This document shows positions 33,902 to 42,783 of a DNA stretch of 64,000 nucleotides, piece after piece. This stretch comes from Desulfocapsa sp. Its GTDB lineage: Bacteria; Desulfobacterota; Desulfobulbia; Desulfobulbales; Desulfocapsaceae. The stretch spans positions 1 through 64,000 of the forward strand of contig JAFLJS010000062.1 in assembly GCA_022712895.1 (NCBI GenBank), read 5' to 3'. The position numbers were made by a program, and so were the translations under genes. How positions within the stretch are numbered: the stretch's first letter is position 1; each line of letters opens with the position of its first letter. The notes under the pieces were generated by a model. The model was given only the letters and a program-made list of their open reading frames with translations, did not search any database and was not told where the DNA came from.

Positions 33902-33957
33902 CAACTGAACTATTCGACTAATTCCTTTTATTTCAGCAGCTTATCCGCCTAACGAAC

Positions 33958-34034
33958 GTTTCACGCGCCAGGCACATCGAAACATTACGGAACATACCCG
34001 AAACATAACGTTTCATTTTGTTCCTAAGGGAAAC
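33958..34034. promoter_or_regulatory. Helically phased operator array (GTTTC/GAAAC)
   Basis: Half-sites of the form GTTTC, GAAAC, GGAAC or GTTCC start at 33958, 33979, 33989, 34000, 34010, 34020 and 34030. The steps are 21, 10, 11, 10, 10 and 10 bp. GAAACATAACGTTTC (34000-34014) is a near-perfect dyad. The array lies about 60-135 bp upstream of the candidate sigma-54 promoter. Probable enhancer of the activator encoded at 26656. Confidence 0.6.
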
Positions 34035-34326
34035 ATATATAAGAAGAAGGGGGGGGGCAAAAAGAATATTCTATTAGAAAAAACTACATCTACTGACCAA
34101 GGGCCACCCGCAGGTAAGCCCTTGCCCAAACCTTACACGACACCAGCTTGTCACAGAGCCGCTGCTCTCACAGCCAGTTTGACGGCTGCAAGATCAGCCT
34201 CATTCCGGGTGTCCTTTCGCACCAGGACAACTGGAGGTACCAACAACGGTTGCTCCTACCGCCAGTTCTTTTGCTTTGAGCATTCCATTCTCTGGAAGGG
34301 GGGCTCAAATTTTCCCCTACTACTTC
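34035..34326. other. Non-coding stretch, possible coding remnant
   Basis: No intact gene. A run of G (34052-34060) is followed by sequence that, on the minus strand, gives short protein-like segments (such as EADLAAVKLAVRAAAL) broken by stops and a frame change. It may be the remains of an old gene. I could not assign a family. Confidence 0.3.
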
Positions 34327-35223
34327 CTACAGTGATACTTCCTTCTGCTGCGGCAGGTTTTTAATTCTTTTCTGCAACTTTTTCCACAAATCCCTTATCG
34401 AACAAGCGGCAGGACTTGTTTCACTAGCAGTCACAGGTATACCCTGTATTTGGCAATCAATGACCGTTGAATCAAAAGGAATTTTCCCGAGAACCTCAAC
34501 ACCTCTCCTTTCGGCCAGAAGCTCTATCTCGTCACTCATCTCCGCATGGAGATCCCACTTATTAATGCAGAGTTTTGTTAAAATTTTAAAATGATCAGTA
34601 AGATCGAGAATTCGTTCAAGGTCGTGTTTCCCAGACTGTGACGGCTCTGTAACAACAAGCACCATATCCACATTGGACAGAGAAGCGATAACAGGACAGC
34701 CGACACCGGGAGAACCATCAATAAGAATAAGCTCTGCACCGCTCTGCTCAGCGACTTTTCGTGCCTCACTTTTGATATGCGACACCAGTTTCCCTGAATT
34801 TTCTTCTCCGGCAAAGAGCTGCGAATGAACAAAAGGGCCGTAAGCAGTATCTGAGATATACCACGTACCGCAATGATTTTCGTCAAGCCTGATTGCATCC
34901 TCAGGACAGAAATGAGCACAGACACCACACCCCTCACAAGAAAGTCTGGATATAACAGCAGTCTCTTCCATCGTCACCGACTCAAACTGGCAAAGCTCAG
35001 CACACATTCCACAGGCTGAACATTTATTCGTTTCAACACGCGCTTTCACACCCGAACGAAACTCGTGCTCCTCTATTGTTTCAGGAGACAGAAGGAGGTG
35101 CAGATCCGAGGCGTCAACATCACAATCGAGCATAACCTTTGAATCTGCCAGATGTGCAAAAGAGCCGACGATGGACGTTTTTCCGGTACCACCCTTACCA
35201 CTTAACACTAATATTTCTTTCAT
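34327..35223 (-). CDS. MinD-superfamily P-loop ATPase with inserted ferredoxin
   Basis: A 298-residue protein. The deviant Walker A is SGKGGTGKT (8-16). A two-cluster ferredoxin insert follows (CSACGMCAELC and CEGCGVCAHFCP, about 73-107), then the ATPase continues with LILIDGSPGVGCPV. It belongs to the MinD/Mrp/NBP35 relatives with inserted [4Fe-4S] domains, probable scaffolds or ATP-dependent electron or metallocluster carriers. It is preceded by a paralogue 13 bp away and a NifX-like gene, a grouping common in anaerobes. Confidence 0.87.
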   Translation of the reverse strand: MKEILVLSGKGGTGKTSIVGSFAHLADSKVMLDCDVDASDLHLLLSPETIEEHEFRSGVKARVETNKCSACGMCAELCQFESVTMEETAVISRLSCEGCGVCAHFCPEDAIRLDENHCGTWYISDTAYGPFVHSQLFAGEENSGKLVSHIKSEARKVAEQSGAELILIDGSPGVGCPVIASLSNVDMVLVVTEPSQSGKHDLERILDLTDHFKILTKLCINKWDLHAEMSDEIELLAERRGVEVLGKIPFDSTVIDCQIQGIPVTASETSPAACSIRDLWKKLQKRIKNLPQQKEVSL

Positions 35224-35236
35224 GGGACAACACCCC

Positions 35237-36073
35237 TCACACTGTTTGGGTCATCAGGCGGGTCAGCACATTATTCATATCTCTGCGCAGTTCCGGAACT
35301 GTTTCAATTAGATTCTTCCCTCTGGCATAGCCTTCTGCAATTATTCGCCGGAAAGGGATCTCAAGAAGCACTGGCAGATCCTGATCATCACAAAATGCCT
35401 GCACCTTGTCATCTCCAAGGTCGGATCGATTTACAATCACCCCGCCCGGAATATTAAAATTCTTCAAAACTTCCACGGCAATTTTCAAATCATGGAGCCC
35501 AAAGGGGGTGGGTTCAGTAACCAGAATGACATAATCAACACCATTGATACTCTCGACAAAAGGACAGGACGTGCCAGGAGGAGCATCGATAATGGTCAGT
35601 TTCTCAGGGTCCGCTTTTTTCTTAACAGCCCTTAAAAGGGGAACACCCATAGCCTCCCCGATGCGCACCCTGCCATGAACAAACTCTATACTCCCTGCCA
35701 TACCCGACTCAAGAACTCCAATCTCACGAGTAGCATAGATAAGTGCGTCCTCATCACACACCCTGAAACAACCTAGACATGAGTGACACATCTCGGGGAA
35801 AGTCATAACACTTTCACCAAACTGGACAATTGCATTATAACTACAGATATCTCTACACTTGCCACAGGCTGTGCATTTTTCTCCATTTACTTCCGGAACC
35901 GTAACGCTTATCACGTCGCGATGATCAAAGACCGGTTTCAAAAAGATATGACCGTTTGGTTCCTCCACATCACAATCCAAATATTGCACTTCAATTTCAG
36001 AACTGAGCGCTAAACTTGTGGAAATCGTTGTTTTTCCTGTGCCGCCCTTACCACTTGCCACTGTTATCTGCAT
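35237..36073 (-). CDS. MinD-superfamily P-loop ATPase with inserted ferredoxin (paralogue)
   Basis: A 278-residue paralogue of the next gene: SGKGGTGKT Walker A (7-15), ferredoxin insert with CTACGKCRDIC and CHSCLGCFRVC, then TIIDAPPGTSCPF. The second cluster motif ends VCDEDA instead of the CP form, a small departure. It has a GGAG ribosome site. The tandem pair probably works as a heterodimer that loads or transfers iron-sulfur clusters, with the NifX-like protein as partner. The exact client is unknown. Confidence 0.87.
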   Translation of the reverse strand: MQITVASGKGGTGKTTISTSLALSSEIEVQYLDCDVEEPNGHIFLKPVFDHRDVISVTVPEVNGEKCTACGKCRDICSYNAIVQFGESVMTFPEMCHSCLGCFRVCDEDALIYATREIGVLESGMAGSIEFVHGRVRIGEAMGVPLLRAVKKKADPEKLTIIDAPPGTSCPFVESINGVDYVILVTEPTPFGLHDLKIAVEVLKNFNIPGGVIVNRSDLGDDKVQAFCDDQDLPVLLEIPFRRIIAEGYARGKNLIETVPELRRDMNNVLTRLMTQTV

Positions 36074-36088
36074 AGTACTTCTCCTAAC

Positions 36089-36547
36089 CTATCGACGGCA
36101 CTGTCCGCGCCCTTGTCCCATTCCTCTTCCCTGGCCTTTGCCCTGCCCCATACCGCGCCCACTACCATCATTATTACATTGCCTTGGCGTACCAGCCTGA
36201 GAAGCCGCTGTAGAAGAGGTCGCCTGTACAGGTTCAATAAAACCAGCGACAACGTTCCGAACAATGCCACTGGTATCGTTTACAATCTGGACATTGGCCT
36301 TCTCGAACACAGGCACAGCCTTAGGGCCAACACGGCCTGTCAACACTACCCGAACCCCTTTGTCAGCCACAAGGGCTGCTGCAGATATCCCGGCACCATG
36401 GGCAACTTCTTTTCCCGTGCTGTTATCTATGGCCTCGAGCAACTCGCCTGTTTCCGTTTCAATAATCAAAAACCATGCAGCCCGACCAAAGCGTTGATCA
36501 ACTTGCGCATCAAGATTGCCTTCTGTTGCAGAAATAGCTATTTTCAT
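36089..36547 (-). CDS. NifX-like protein with Gly/Met/Gln/Arg-rich tail
   Basis: A 152-residue protein. Residues 1-105 follow the dinitrogenase iron-molybdenum cofactor family: DAQVDQRFGRA, GISAAALVADKGVRVVLTGRVGPKAV and a final NDTSGIVR segment. The tail (about 120-152) is a low-complexity run built from GRGMGQGKGQG-like units, possibly metal- or nucleic-acid-binding. The GGGAG ribosome site supports ATG 36547 over an upstream in-frame start. It leads the operon of two MinD-like ATPases; this trio is a recurrent arrangement in anaerobes. Confidence 0.83.
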   Translation of the reverse strand: MKIAISATEGNLDAQVDQRFGRAAWFLIIETETGELLEAIDNSTGKEVAHGAGISAAALVADKGVRVVLTGRVGPKAVPVFEKANVQIVNDTSGIVRNVVAGFIEPVQATSSTAASQAGTPRQCNNDGSGRGMGQGKGQGRGMGQGRGQCRR

Positions 36548-36721
36548 TACATTTCTCCCTAATAGTTGTGACGACACAAATCGTCTTTTAGTGTGCTATT
36601 ACACAAAATATAATGGCATTATGCACAAAATCAAGGGGAATCTTTCGCTAGACTAAAAATACATCTGAATACAGATGAAACTCTGATAGAAAAGGGACAG
36701 CAGGGAAATAGCAAAACACAC

Positions 36722-36769
36722 AAAAAAACGACCCCTCCACACTGGCAGGACGCCAGCGCATAGGGATCG
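36722..36769 (-). terminator. Terminator of the first PPK2 gene
   Basis: On the minus strand a stem with two parts (CGATCCCT with AGGGGTCG, and GCTGGC with GCCAG) is followed by GTTTTTTTG. It lies 13 bp behind the stop codon. Confidence 0.8.
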
Positions 36770-36781
36770 TAACATCAGGGG

Positions 36782-37675
36782 CTAACCATGTAACTTCTCG
36801 GGAGACATCAGATTTTTTTCCATATGGCGCAACTCTTCAATTCCTGAAATGACGACTTCAGGATCAGGAATTAGCTCTTCTGCTGGCAGCTTTCCTTCAT
36901 AGTCCATATTACTGAGGATATGTTTAATGCAATTTACCCTGGCCATTTTTTTATTATCGGAACGAATAATGGTCCACGGTGCCAGGGTTCGATTTGTTTC
37001 AGACAGCATCTGAAATTTACGAATGGCATACTCATTCCAATACTTCTGCGCAAGATTATCAACGGGAGACAGCTTGTACTGTTTCAAGGGGTCATGTTTT
37101 CTTGAGTCAAAACGTTCTTTCTGTACATCCTTGGAAACAGAAAAATAGAACTTGAACAGAGTTATCCCTTCTTTCACCAGCAGCTCTTCCAACATAGGCA
37201 CATCTTTTAAAAAGCGTTTATTCTGCTCGTCTGTACAAAAGCCCATAACTGGTTCAACCATGGCACGATTGTACCAACTCCTGTCAAATATGGTAAGCTC
37301 TCCGGCCGTTGGCAGATGAGAAGTGTAGCGCTGAAAGTACCACTGACTGAGTTCTGTCTCGTTTGGCTTAGCAAGGGCTACCACGTTGTAATTTCTGGGA
37401 TTGAGATGGGCGATGATACGCTTGATCGTCCCACCCTTTCCGGCAGCATCACGTCCTTCGAAAATTGCCAACACTCGTTTCCCACTAGCCTGCATGGATT
37501 GCTGCATTTTCATAAGCTCAATCTGCAACACACGAAGATCCTCTTCATACTGCAGATGCCACTTTTTTATCCAGATGGCCTGGCGATCTTTATTCTCCTT
37601 CGCATCCTTATTTCTAATGGCTGTTCCTTCTGCAAGTTTTACAACTTTCTTTTTTTTCTCCATTTTCCGACCCAT
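36782..37675 (-). CDS. ppk2: Polyphosphate kinase 2 family protein
   Basis: A 297-residue PPK2: Walker A FEGRDAAGKGGTIKRI (about 72-87), the lid residues in FQRYTSHLP and the Walker B-like FDRSWYNRA. It transfers phosphate between polyphosphate and nucleotides, most likely ADP/GDP or NMP/NDP phosphorylation. Length and motifs fit class I or III; the class cannot be settled by eye. The head is Lys-rich. GAGG ribosome site 7 bp before the ATG. A second PPK2 gene lies just upstream, separated by a hairpin repeat. Confidence 0.92.
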   Translation of the reverse strand: MGRKMEKKKKVVKLAEGTAIRNKDAKENKDRQAIWIKKWHLQYEEDLRVLQIELMKMQQSMQASGKRVLAIFEGRDAAGKGGTIKRIIAHLNPRNYNVVALAKPNETELSQWYFQRYTSHLPTAGELTIFDRSWYNRAMVEPVMGFCTDEQNKRFLKDVPMLEELLVKEGITLFKFYFSVSKDVQKERFDSRKHDPLKQYKLSPVDNLAQKYWNEYAIRKFQMLSETNRTLAPWTIIRSDNKKMARVNCIKHILSNMDYEGKLPAEELIPDPEVVISGIEELRHMEKNLMSPEKLHG

Positions 37676-37719
37676 AACGACACCTCTATTTGTTGTTTTT
37701 CATTTTAGTTATCTTTGCT

Positions 37720-37840
37720 GGTTAAGTAAAAACTCTCCATCTCCTTCGTTGCTGCACATTTTCTATCATTACGGCGTACTCAAGTACGTCGTAATGATTC
37801 TAATTTTGCAGTAACGAAGAAGATGAAGCTTTTTTTTCGA
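37720..37840. repeat. Dispersed hairpin repeat, copy 4
   Basis: A ~120-bp hairpin. Both arms derive from the arm that in other copies reads ATGATAGAAAATGTGCAGCAACGAAG; here the left arm is its inverse (CTCCTTCGTTGCTGCACATT...). The usual GATAAACTCG end is cut to GGTTAAGTAAAAACT. It lies between two PPK2 genes and reaches within 6 bp of the stop of the upstream one. No target duplication is visible. Confidence 0.8.
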
Positions 37841-37845
37841 ACCTA

Positions 37846-38916
37846 TCAGCCTACGAAACTTCCCAGCTTAATGCGCTGCGCATCCATGATCTCCTTTTCA
37901 CGGGCTCCTGAAAGGACAATGTTAGGGTCCGGTACAAAATCAAGATCAACATTCCCCCTGTCATACGGAACTGCATTCAGGATCACCTTCATGGCGTTGA
38001 GACGTGCTTCATGTTTGTTGTTAGAACGAATAATTGTCCATGGAGCGATGTTAGTATGGGTTTTTTTCAGCATCTCATACTTCTGGTTCGTAAAGTCATC
38101 CCACCGATCCTGCGCCTGTACGTCAATTTCTGAGAGCTTCCACTGCCGAAGAGGATCAGTCTTGCGTCTTTTAAAACGCTTGGCCTGTTCTTCTCTAACC
38201 ACCGAAAAGTATAGCTTCACAAATATGGTACCCTGACGAACAAGATCTTTTTCAAATCCCACAACTCCCCGCATAAAATTAGAATATTCCTCAGGAGTGC
38301 AAAAGCCAAAAACCGGTTCCACAACTGCACGATTGTACCAAGAGCGATCAAAGAGTACAACTTCACCACCACGGGGAAGCTGAGCTATATACTTCTGAAA
38401 AAACCATTGGGTTTTTTCATATTCAGTTGGTTTGGCCATGGCTACCACCCGGTAATGTTTTTCATTCATATAACGGGTAACACGACGGATAGTACCACCC
38501 TTCCCGGCTGCATCACGTCCTTCAAAGAGAATTATCATTCGGCGGTTATTATTTTCCAAACACTTTTGCATCCTGATGAGTTCGGCCTGATATGGCTTTA
38601 GGGCCTCTTCACGATGATAACGACGAATGGCCTTTCTCTGGAACTTATTGAGCGCTGGAGAGCCTTTTTTCAGCATCTCGTAATCCTTTAATAAATTTTT
38701 CAGGGAAACGTCCTTCTTTTTGTAACAGATTGTTTCAGGGTTCTTTATTTTTGAAACGCTACCTTTTTTTCCCTTTTTACTTTTTGCGACAGCCTTCTTT
38801 TTTGTGTCCACCTTTGCCGCTGACTTTGTTTTCTCCACCGTAATCTCGGTTTGTTCTGCCGAGGTGGCAGTGGATGATGCTGCCTTTTTTCCGCTGTTTT
38901 TTGCTCTTGTCCCCAT
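37846..38916 (-). CDS. ppk2: Polyphosphate kinase 2 family protein with Lys/Ala-rich N-terminal tail
   Basis: A 356-residue PPK2. The catalytic part has FEGRDAAGKGGTIRRV (about 130-145) and FDRSWYNRA (about 191-199). The first ~60 residues are a basic, low-complexity tail rich in Lys, Ala, Ser and Thr, which could bind polyphosphate or nucleic acid. It is clearly paralogous to the next gene but diverged (different tails and lid regions), so the two may prefer different nucleotides. GGAG ribosome site. Confidence 0.92.
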   Translation of the reverse strand: MGTRAKNSGKKAASSTATSAEQTEITVEKTKSAAKVDTKKKAVAKSKKGKKGSVSKIKNPETICYKKKDVSLKNLLKDYEMLKKGSPALNKFQRKAIRRYHREEALKPYQAELIRMQKCLENNNRRMIILFEGRDAAGKGGTIRRVTRYMNEKHYRVVAMAKPTEYEKTQWFFQKYIAQLPRGGEVVLFDRSWYNRAVVEPVFGFCTPEEYSNFMRGVVGFEKDLVRQGTIFVKLYFSVVREEQAKRFKRRKTDPLRQWKLSEIDVQAQDRWDDFTNQKYEMLKKTHTNIAPWTIIRSNNKHEARLNAMKVILNAVPYDRGNVDLDFVPDPNIVLSGAREKEIMDAQRIKLGSFVG

Positions 38917-39114
38917 GGCTCCCGTTCTCCTTGGATTAGATTATTCCCGCAAGGCACAATCCAAACTTGCCCCCCCGGAAAATAGTATAAAAGAATCTGA
39001 TGTAGGAGAAATATCATCGAAAAAGAGACAGGGGTCAATACCGAAAAAACACGCTATTACTACGTTAGTGATTACCGTACTTTTGAGGAGAGGGGAGAAT
39101 TACAGGTGTGACTA

Positions 39115-40764
39115 CTATTCATCATCAAAATCAGCGATAAGATAGGTTCGCAAACTGATTTTCTTTTTGTTAATACCCAGTTTTTTTCGCAGATTATTGC
39201 GATACGTTTCAACGGTACGTAAAGAAATATGGAGAAGATCTGAGATATCTTTACTGGTCTTCCCCTGTCTTACAAGATCAGCAATCATGGTTTCTCGAGG
39301 TGAGAGTTTGAGCATGATCTTTCTGGCGCGTGGCGAGAACTGGCGAGTAATGGAATCGATATGAGCAGCTATAATACGTATTGTTTCCGTTTGTTTTCCA
39401 TTCGTTACAGATTGTCTGAGCAGATCGATATACGGATTGACAAGATCCTGTAACTTGATTGAGATCTGTTCTTCAATACTTTCTTTTGCCCGGGTATGCT
39501 GATCAAGCATCACCTGCAAAGCAATATTCGCATCCTCTGCTTCCTTCTTTTTCTGCTCAAGGGCAAGCACCGCTTTTCGCTGTTCAGTTATATTCTGGGC
39601 AATCAGTCCGAAGCCGCTCTTTTGCGATTCCTGATTCCGGATACAAAACACGGTGGTGGCAAAATAACAGATCTCACCACCTACCTGCTGTTCCATCACA
39701 AACTCGTGGCGTCCCTCTTGATCTGCAAAGGCAACTGCCTCTTCAAATTTGTGGTAATCGGCAACATTTTTATGCAGTGTCACTGCATTCATGCCGATAA
39801 GTTTTCCAGCAACGTTTCCATAAAGTGTGGCCGCAGCCTGATTATGTATAATGATATTTAAATCAGGATCCATAATAGATATTGCCGTATCACCGGTAGA
39901 CTGTAACATACTATCCAGTATGGCCTTTTCTTCCATCTGCTGTTTCACTTCTTCCAGTTGCCTGTCCTGCTGTTTAATAACTCCTTTCAGATGATCGGTA
40001 TAGCTTGTACGTAGGCCCTTCACCATATCTGTTTCTGTTATTATCCCTACACATTGCCCACCACTATTCGTCACCACCAGACGTCGAAGTTTATTCTTGG
40101 TGAGTATCTTTGCAGCATCATGACTGGAGACATCTGAGTAAACCGTTTGCACCGGTGTACTCATCACTTCCTCAAGAGCTATTTTCGTCAAATCCTTTTC
40201 CGAGCGAATCAATCGCAGCAGGTCCCGTTCTGTAATAATGCCCAGAGGAAGCCCCCCCTCTTCCATAAGCAACGAACTGATACGACGTTCATTCATCAGT
40301 TTCATCGCCGCAAAAACCGACACAGAAGGGTGCAACGAAACAATATCCCGGCTCATTACCTGGCCGACACTCTTAAATTCCATAAAGTATTCAAGACCAA
40401 GATGGGCAAGAAAATCCGTTCCCGTCATTATCCCAACAAGGAGCCCATCGTTATCCGTCACCACCAGATGGCGAAAACGGTGCTGCAACAAAAGTTGATA
40501 CGCTTCACGGTAGTCCATATCCACCGAAGCAGTTAAAGCCGGGCTGCTCATAACCTTATAAATTGGCCATGTATAATCGATAAGCCCTCCGGCGCGTATC
40601 TGGATCAATGCCCGTTCGGTAAAAATCCCAACAGGCTTATTCTCCTCAGCAACAATGAGCGCACTGAGTTTTTCCCGTTCCATGATACCCAGGGCATGAC
40701 TGACCGTTTTATCAGGGGAGACGGCGAGAACCGGCGTTGTCATAATGTCCTGCAGTTTTGCCAT
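39115..40764 (-). CDS. Four-CBS / PAS / LuxR-type transcriptional regulator
   Basis: A 549-residue regulator. Four CBS motifs (two Bateman pairs) cover 1-255, a coiled coil about 258-285, a PAS domain about 290-400, another coiled coil, and a LuxR/GerE-type helix-turn-helix at about 485-535 (LSPRETMIADLVRQGKTSKDISDLLHIS, given in part). It should combine adenine-nucleotide sensing with a PAS ligand to control transcription. No receiver or kinase is present, so it is a one-component system. It lies 9 bp downstream of the MFS gene, in the same direction as crp-like and MFS genes. Confidence 0.85.
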   Translation of the reverse strand: MAKLQDIMTTPVLAVSPDKTVSHALGIMEREKLSALIVAEENKPVGIFTERALIQIRAGGLIDYTWPIYKVMSSPALTASVDMDYREAYQLLLQHRFRHLVVTDNDGLLVGIMTGTDFLAHLGLEYFMEFKSVGQVMSRDIVSLHPSVSVFAAMKLMNERRISSLLMEEGGLPLGIITERDLLRLIRSEKDLTKIALEEVMSTPVQTVYSDVSSHDAAKILTKNKLRRLVVTNSGGQCVGIITETDMVKGLRTSYTDHLKGVIKQQDRQLEEVKQQMEEKAILDSMLQSTGDTAISIMDPDLNIIIHNQAAATLYGNVAGKLIGMNAVTLHKNVADYHKFEEAVAFADQEGRHEFVMEQQVGGEICYFATTVFCIRNQESQKSGFGLIAQNITEQRKAVLALEQKKKEAEDANIALQVMLDQHTRAKESIEEQISIKLQDLVNPYIDLLRQSVTNGKQTETIRIIAAHIDSITRQFSPRARKIMLKLSPRETMIADLVRQGKTSKDISDLLHISLRTVETYRNNLRKKLGINKKKISLRTYLIADFDDE

Positions 40765-40773
40765 ATTCGTTAT

Positions 40774-41955
40774 TTATGCGGTTTTTTTGAGAAGTTGATT
40801 AATGATTAAATGTTTCTTCAACACTATCCAGACGCCAAAGGCCACAATTCCGCTGACAACGGATAATGTTCCAATATACACAAGCTTATCTCCCCAATCT
40901 AACGAAACAATCCACATGGACAGTGCACCGCACATAAAGTAGGAGAAAACCATAAGTGAAGAGGCAGTACCTGCATCTTTTGTCACCTGTTCAAGGGCCA
41001 GATTATTTGAAGGCGGCCGACTGAGGCCCAGGCAAAAGGTGATAAACCCCATGGGAACAGCAAACTGATAAGGGCCATCAAAACCGCCAACAAGCATTAA
41101 CAGGCCACCGATCACAATGCCGGCATAACCAAAACTTATCATGGGCAATGTTCCGAGTTTTTTACCAAAATGCATGCAGGTCATGGAGCCAACCATAAAA
41201 CAGAAGGCATTAGCCCCAAAAAAAAGGGCAAACTGCTTTTCACTGAGGCCGAATCGATTGATATAAACACTGGAAGATCCGGCGATAAACGCAAACAGTG
41301 GCAATGCGATCAAGGCATTACAGAACACGACTCCCATAAAACGCCTGTTGTGAAACACCTGTACAAATTTCTGCAAGAGCATCCCCAGGCTCTCCCCTGC
41401 CTCACCCTCATGGGACTCGGAAGTTGCAATAACACCACCAAGTGCCACAACACCCATCACTCCCTGAGCCACAAACACCCATGGCCAAGCGAAATAATCC
41501 ATAATCAAACTGCCAATAGTAGGAGATACCATGGGAGCTAAAGCCATGATAACGGATACCTGACTCAAGACTTTCTCACGAGCACCACTTTCCAGACGAT
41601 CCCGGGCCATGGCAAGAGATATTGCTGAAGCGGCTCCTGCCCCCATGCCCTGAACAACTCGTGCTGCTACAAGCATCCAGATATTCGTTGAAAGAGCACA
41701 GAACAGACTTGCTGCGATGAAAAGTACCAGGCCAGCGATAAGGGGAGGTTTTCGCCCAACTCGATCCGACAAAGGGCCATAAAAAAGAAGTGACACACAA
41801 TAGGTCACAAAAAACAAAATTAGGGTAAGGTTGACAACAGAGAGAGGCTGCCCCCAGATCTCCATTAGGTGCGGGATGGCTGGCAGATACATATCCGTTG
41901 CCAACGGTGGAAATGCTGTGAGCAATGCAAGAAGAAGAACAAAGCGAATCTGCAT
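40774..41955 (-). CDS. Bcr/CflA-type MFS drug efflux transporter
   Basis: A 393-residue major facilitator with twelve hydrophobic segments. The Bcr/CflA type is shown by the start TAFPPLATDMYLPAIPHL, the motif A-like GPLSDRVGRKPPL and the QGMGAGAASAISLAMARD segment. It exports small drugs or metabolites such as cysteine or bicyclomycin in other bacteria; the substrate here is unknown. It lies 7 bp downstream of the Crp/Fnr regulator gene and may be under its control. Confidence 0.87.
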   Translation of the reverse strand: MQIRFVLLLALLTAFPPLATDMYLPAIPHLMEIWGQPLSVVNLTLILFFVTYCVSLLFYGPLSDRVGRKPPLIAGLVLFIAASLFCALSTNIWMLVAARVVQGMGAGAASAISLAMARDRLESGAREKVLSQVSVIMALAPMVSPTIGSLIMDYFAWPWVFVAQGVMGVVALGGVIATSESHEGEAGESLGMLLQKFVQVFHNRRFMGVVFCNALIALPLFAFIAGSSSVYINRFGLSEKQFALFFGANAFCFMVGSMTCMHFGKKLGTLPMISFGYAGIVIGGLLMLVGGFDGPYQFAVPMGFITFCLGLSRPPSNNLALEQVTKDAGTASSLMVFSYFMCGALSMWIVSLDWGDKLVYIGTLSVVSGIVAFGVWIVLKKHLIINQLLKKTA

Positions 41956-41962
41956 AACTCTT

Positions 41963-42622
41963 CTACCCCTTTAGCTCTAGCCCTTCACGATCGAGGAGAT
42001 CAATCTCCTTACCATTCACTTTAATCAATCCCTCATCACTCATCTTTGCAAAAATACGAGACAGTGTCTCCGGGATTGTACCCAACAGACTGGCAAGTTG
42101 CCCCTTGGATATTTCAAGTACCACGTGATCGGGACTGCTCTGTTCTTCAGAGAGGTAAACCAGATAATCAGCCAGTCGCGCAGGCACCTCTTTTAAGGAG
42201 AGGTTTTCAATCTGAGTGGTAAAACGACGCAGGCGCATGGAGAGCACAGCCAGCATATTCATAACAAGGGATGGCATAGTATTGACAAGTTCGACAAAAC
42301 GCTTTCGTGGAAAAAAAATAAGAGTGCTTTTTTCAAGAGCTGTAGCATTGGCCGGAAAAGGCTGATCATGAAAAACAGGAACCTCGCCAAAAGGCTCTCC
42401 TTTTCCAAAAATATGAAGAATCTGTTCTTTACCTGAAAATGAGGTCTTAAATATCTTCACCTTTCCACTGGCAACCATATAAAAGCCTTCACCGGGATCT
42501 CCCTCAAAAAAGATAGACTCACCGCGTTTAAAGGTTTTCATTACTCCAATATTGACTATTTCTGTAAGATGTTTCGGTGGCAGCCCACCGAACAGTTCAC
42601 TTTCCTCTATAACCTGACGCAT
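41963..42622 (-). CDS. Crp/Fnr-family transcriptional regulator
   Basis: A 219-residue regulator with a cyclic-nucleotide-like beta-roll (about 10-120; GDPGEGFYMVASGKVKIF, GEPFGEVPVF), a long dimer helix, and a winged helix-turn-helix (SKGQLASLLGTIPETLSRIF). There is no N-terminal cysteine set for an Fnr cluster, so a haem, nucleotide or other effector is possible. GGAG ribosome site. First gene of the MFS and CBS-PAS-LuxR unit and divergent from dinB. Confidence 0.88.
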   Translation of the reverse strand: MRQVIEESELFGGLPPKHLTEIVNIGVMKTFKRGESIFFEGDPGEGFYMVASGKVKIFKTSFSGKEQILHIFGKGEPFGEVPVFHDQPFPANATALEKSTLIFFPRKRFVELVNTMPSLVMNMLAVLSMRLRRFTTQIENLSLKEVPARLADYLVYLSEEQSSPDHVVLEISKGQLASLLGTIPETLSRIFAKMSDEGLIKVNGKEIDLLDREGLELKG

Positions 42623-42783
42623 TATTTTATCAGCTCCTCAAAAGACGGCTTTGTATATATTTTTTTTCGATGCCCTTTATGATGAACAGAGCCTTTGCAG
42701 ATGCATAACAACCTTGCAGTGTAGCATGAATTCCTCCTTTACGATTGCTTTTTTCGGCTACCCGTCTTAAAAATCAGCAGAAC

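Noticed and set aside
34035-34326. A gene on either strand between the operator array and the MinD-like ATPase gene
   Set aside because: Only short protein-like pieces broken by stops were found, with no start or ribosome site. Kept as a possible remnant only.
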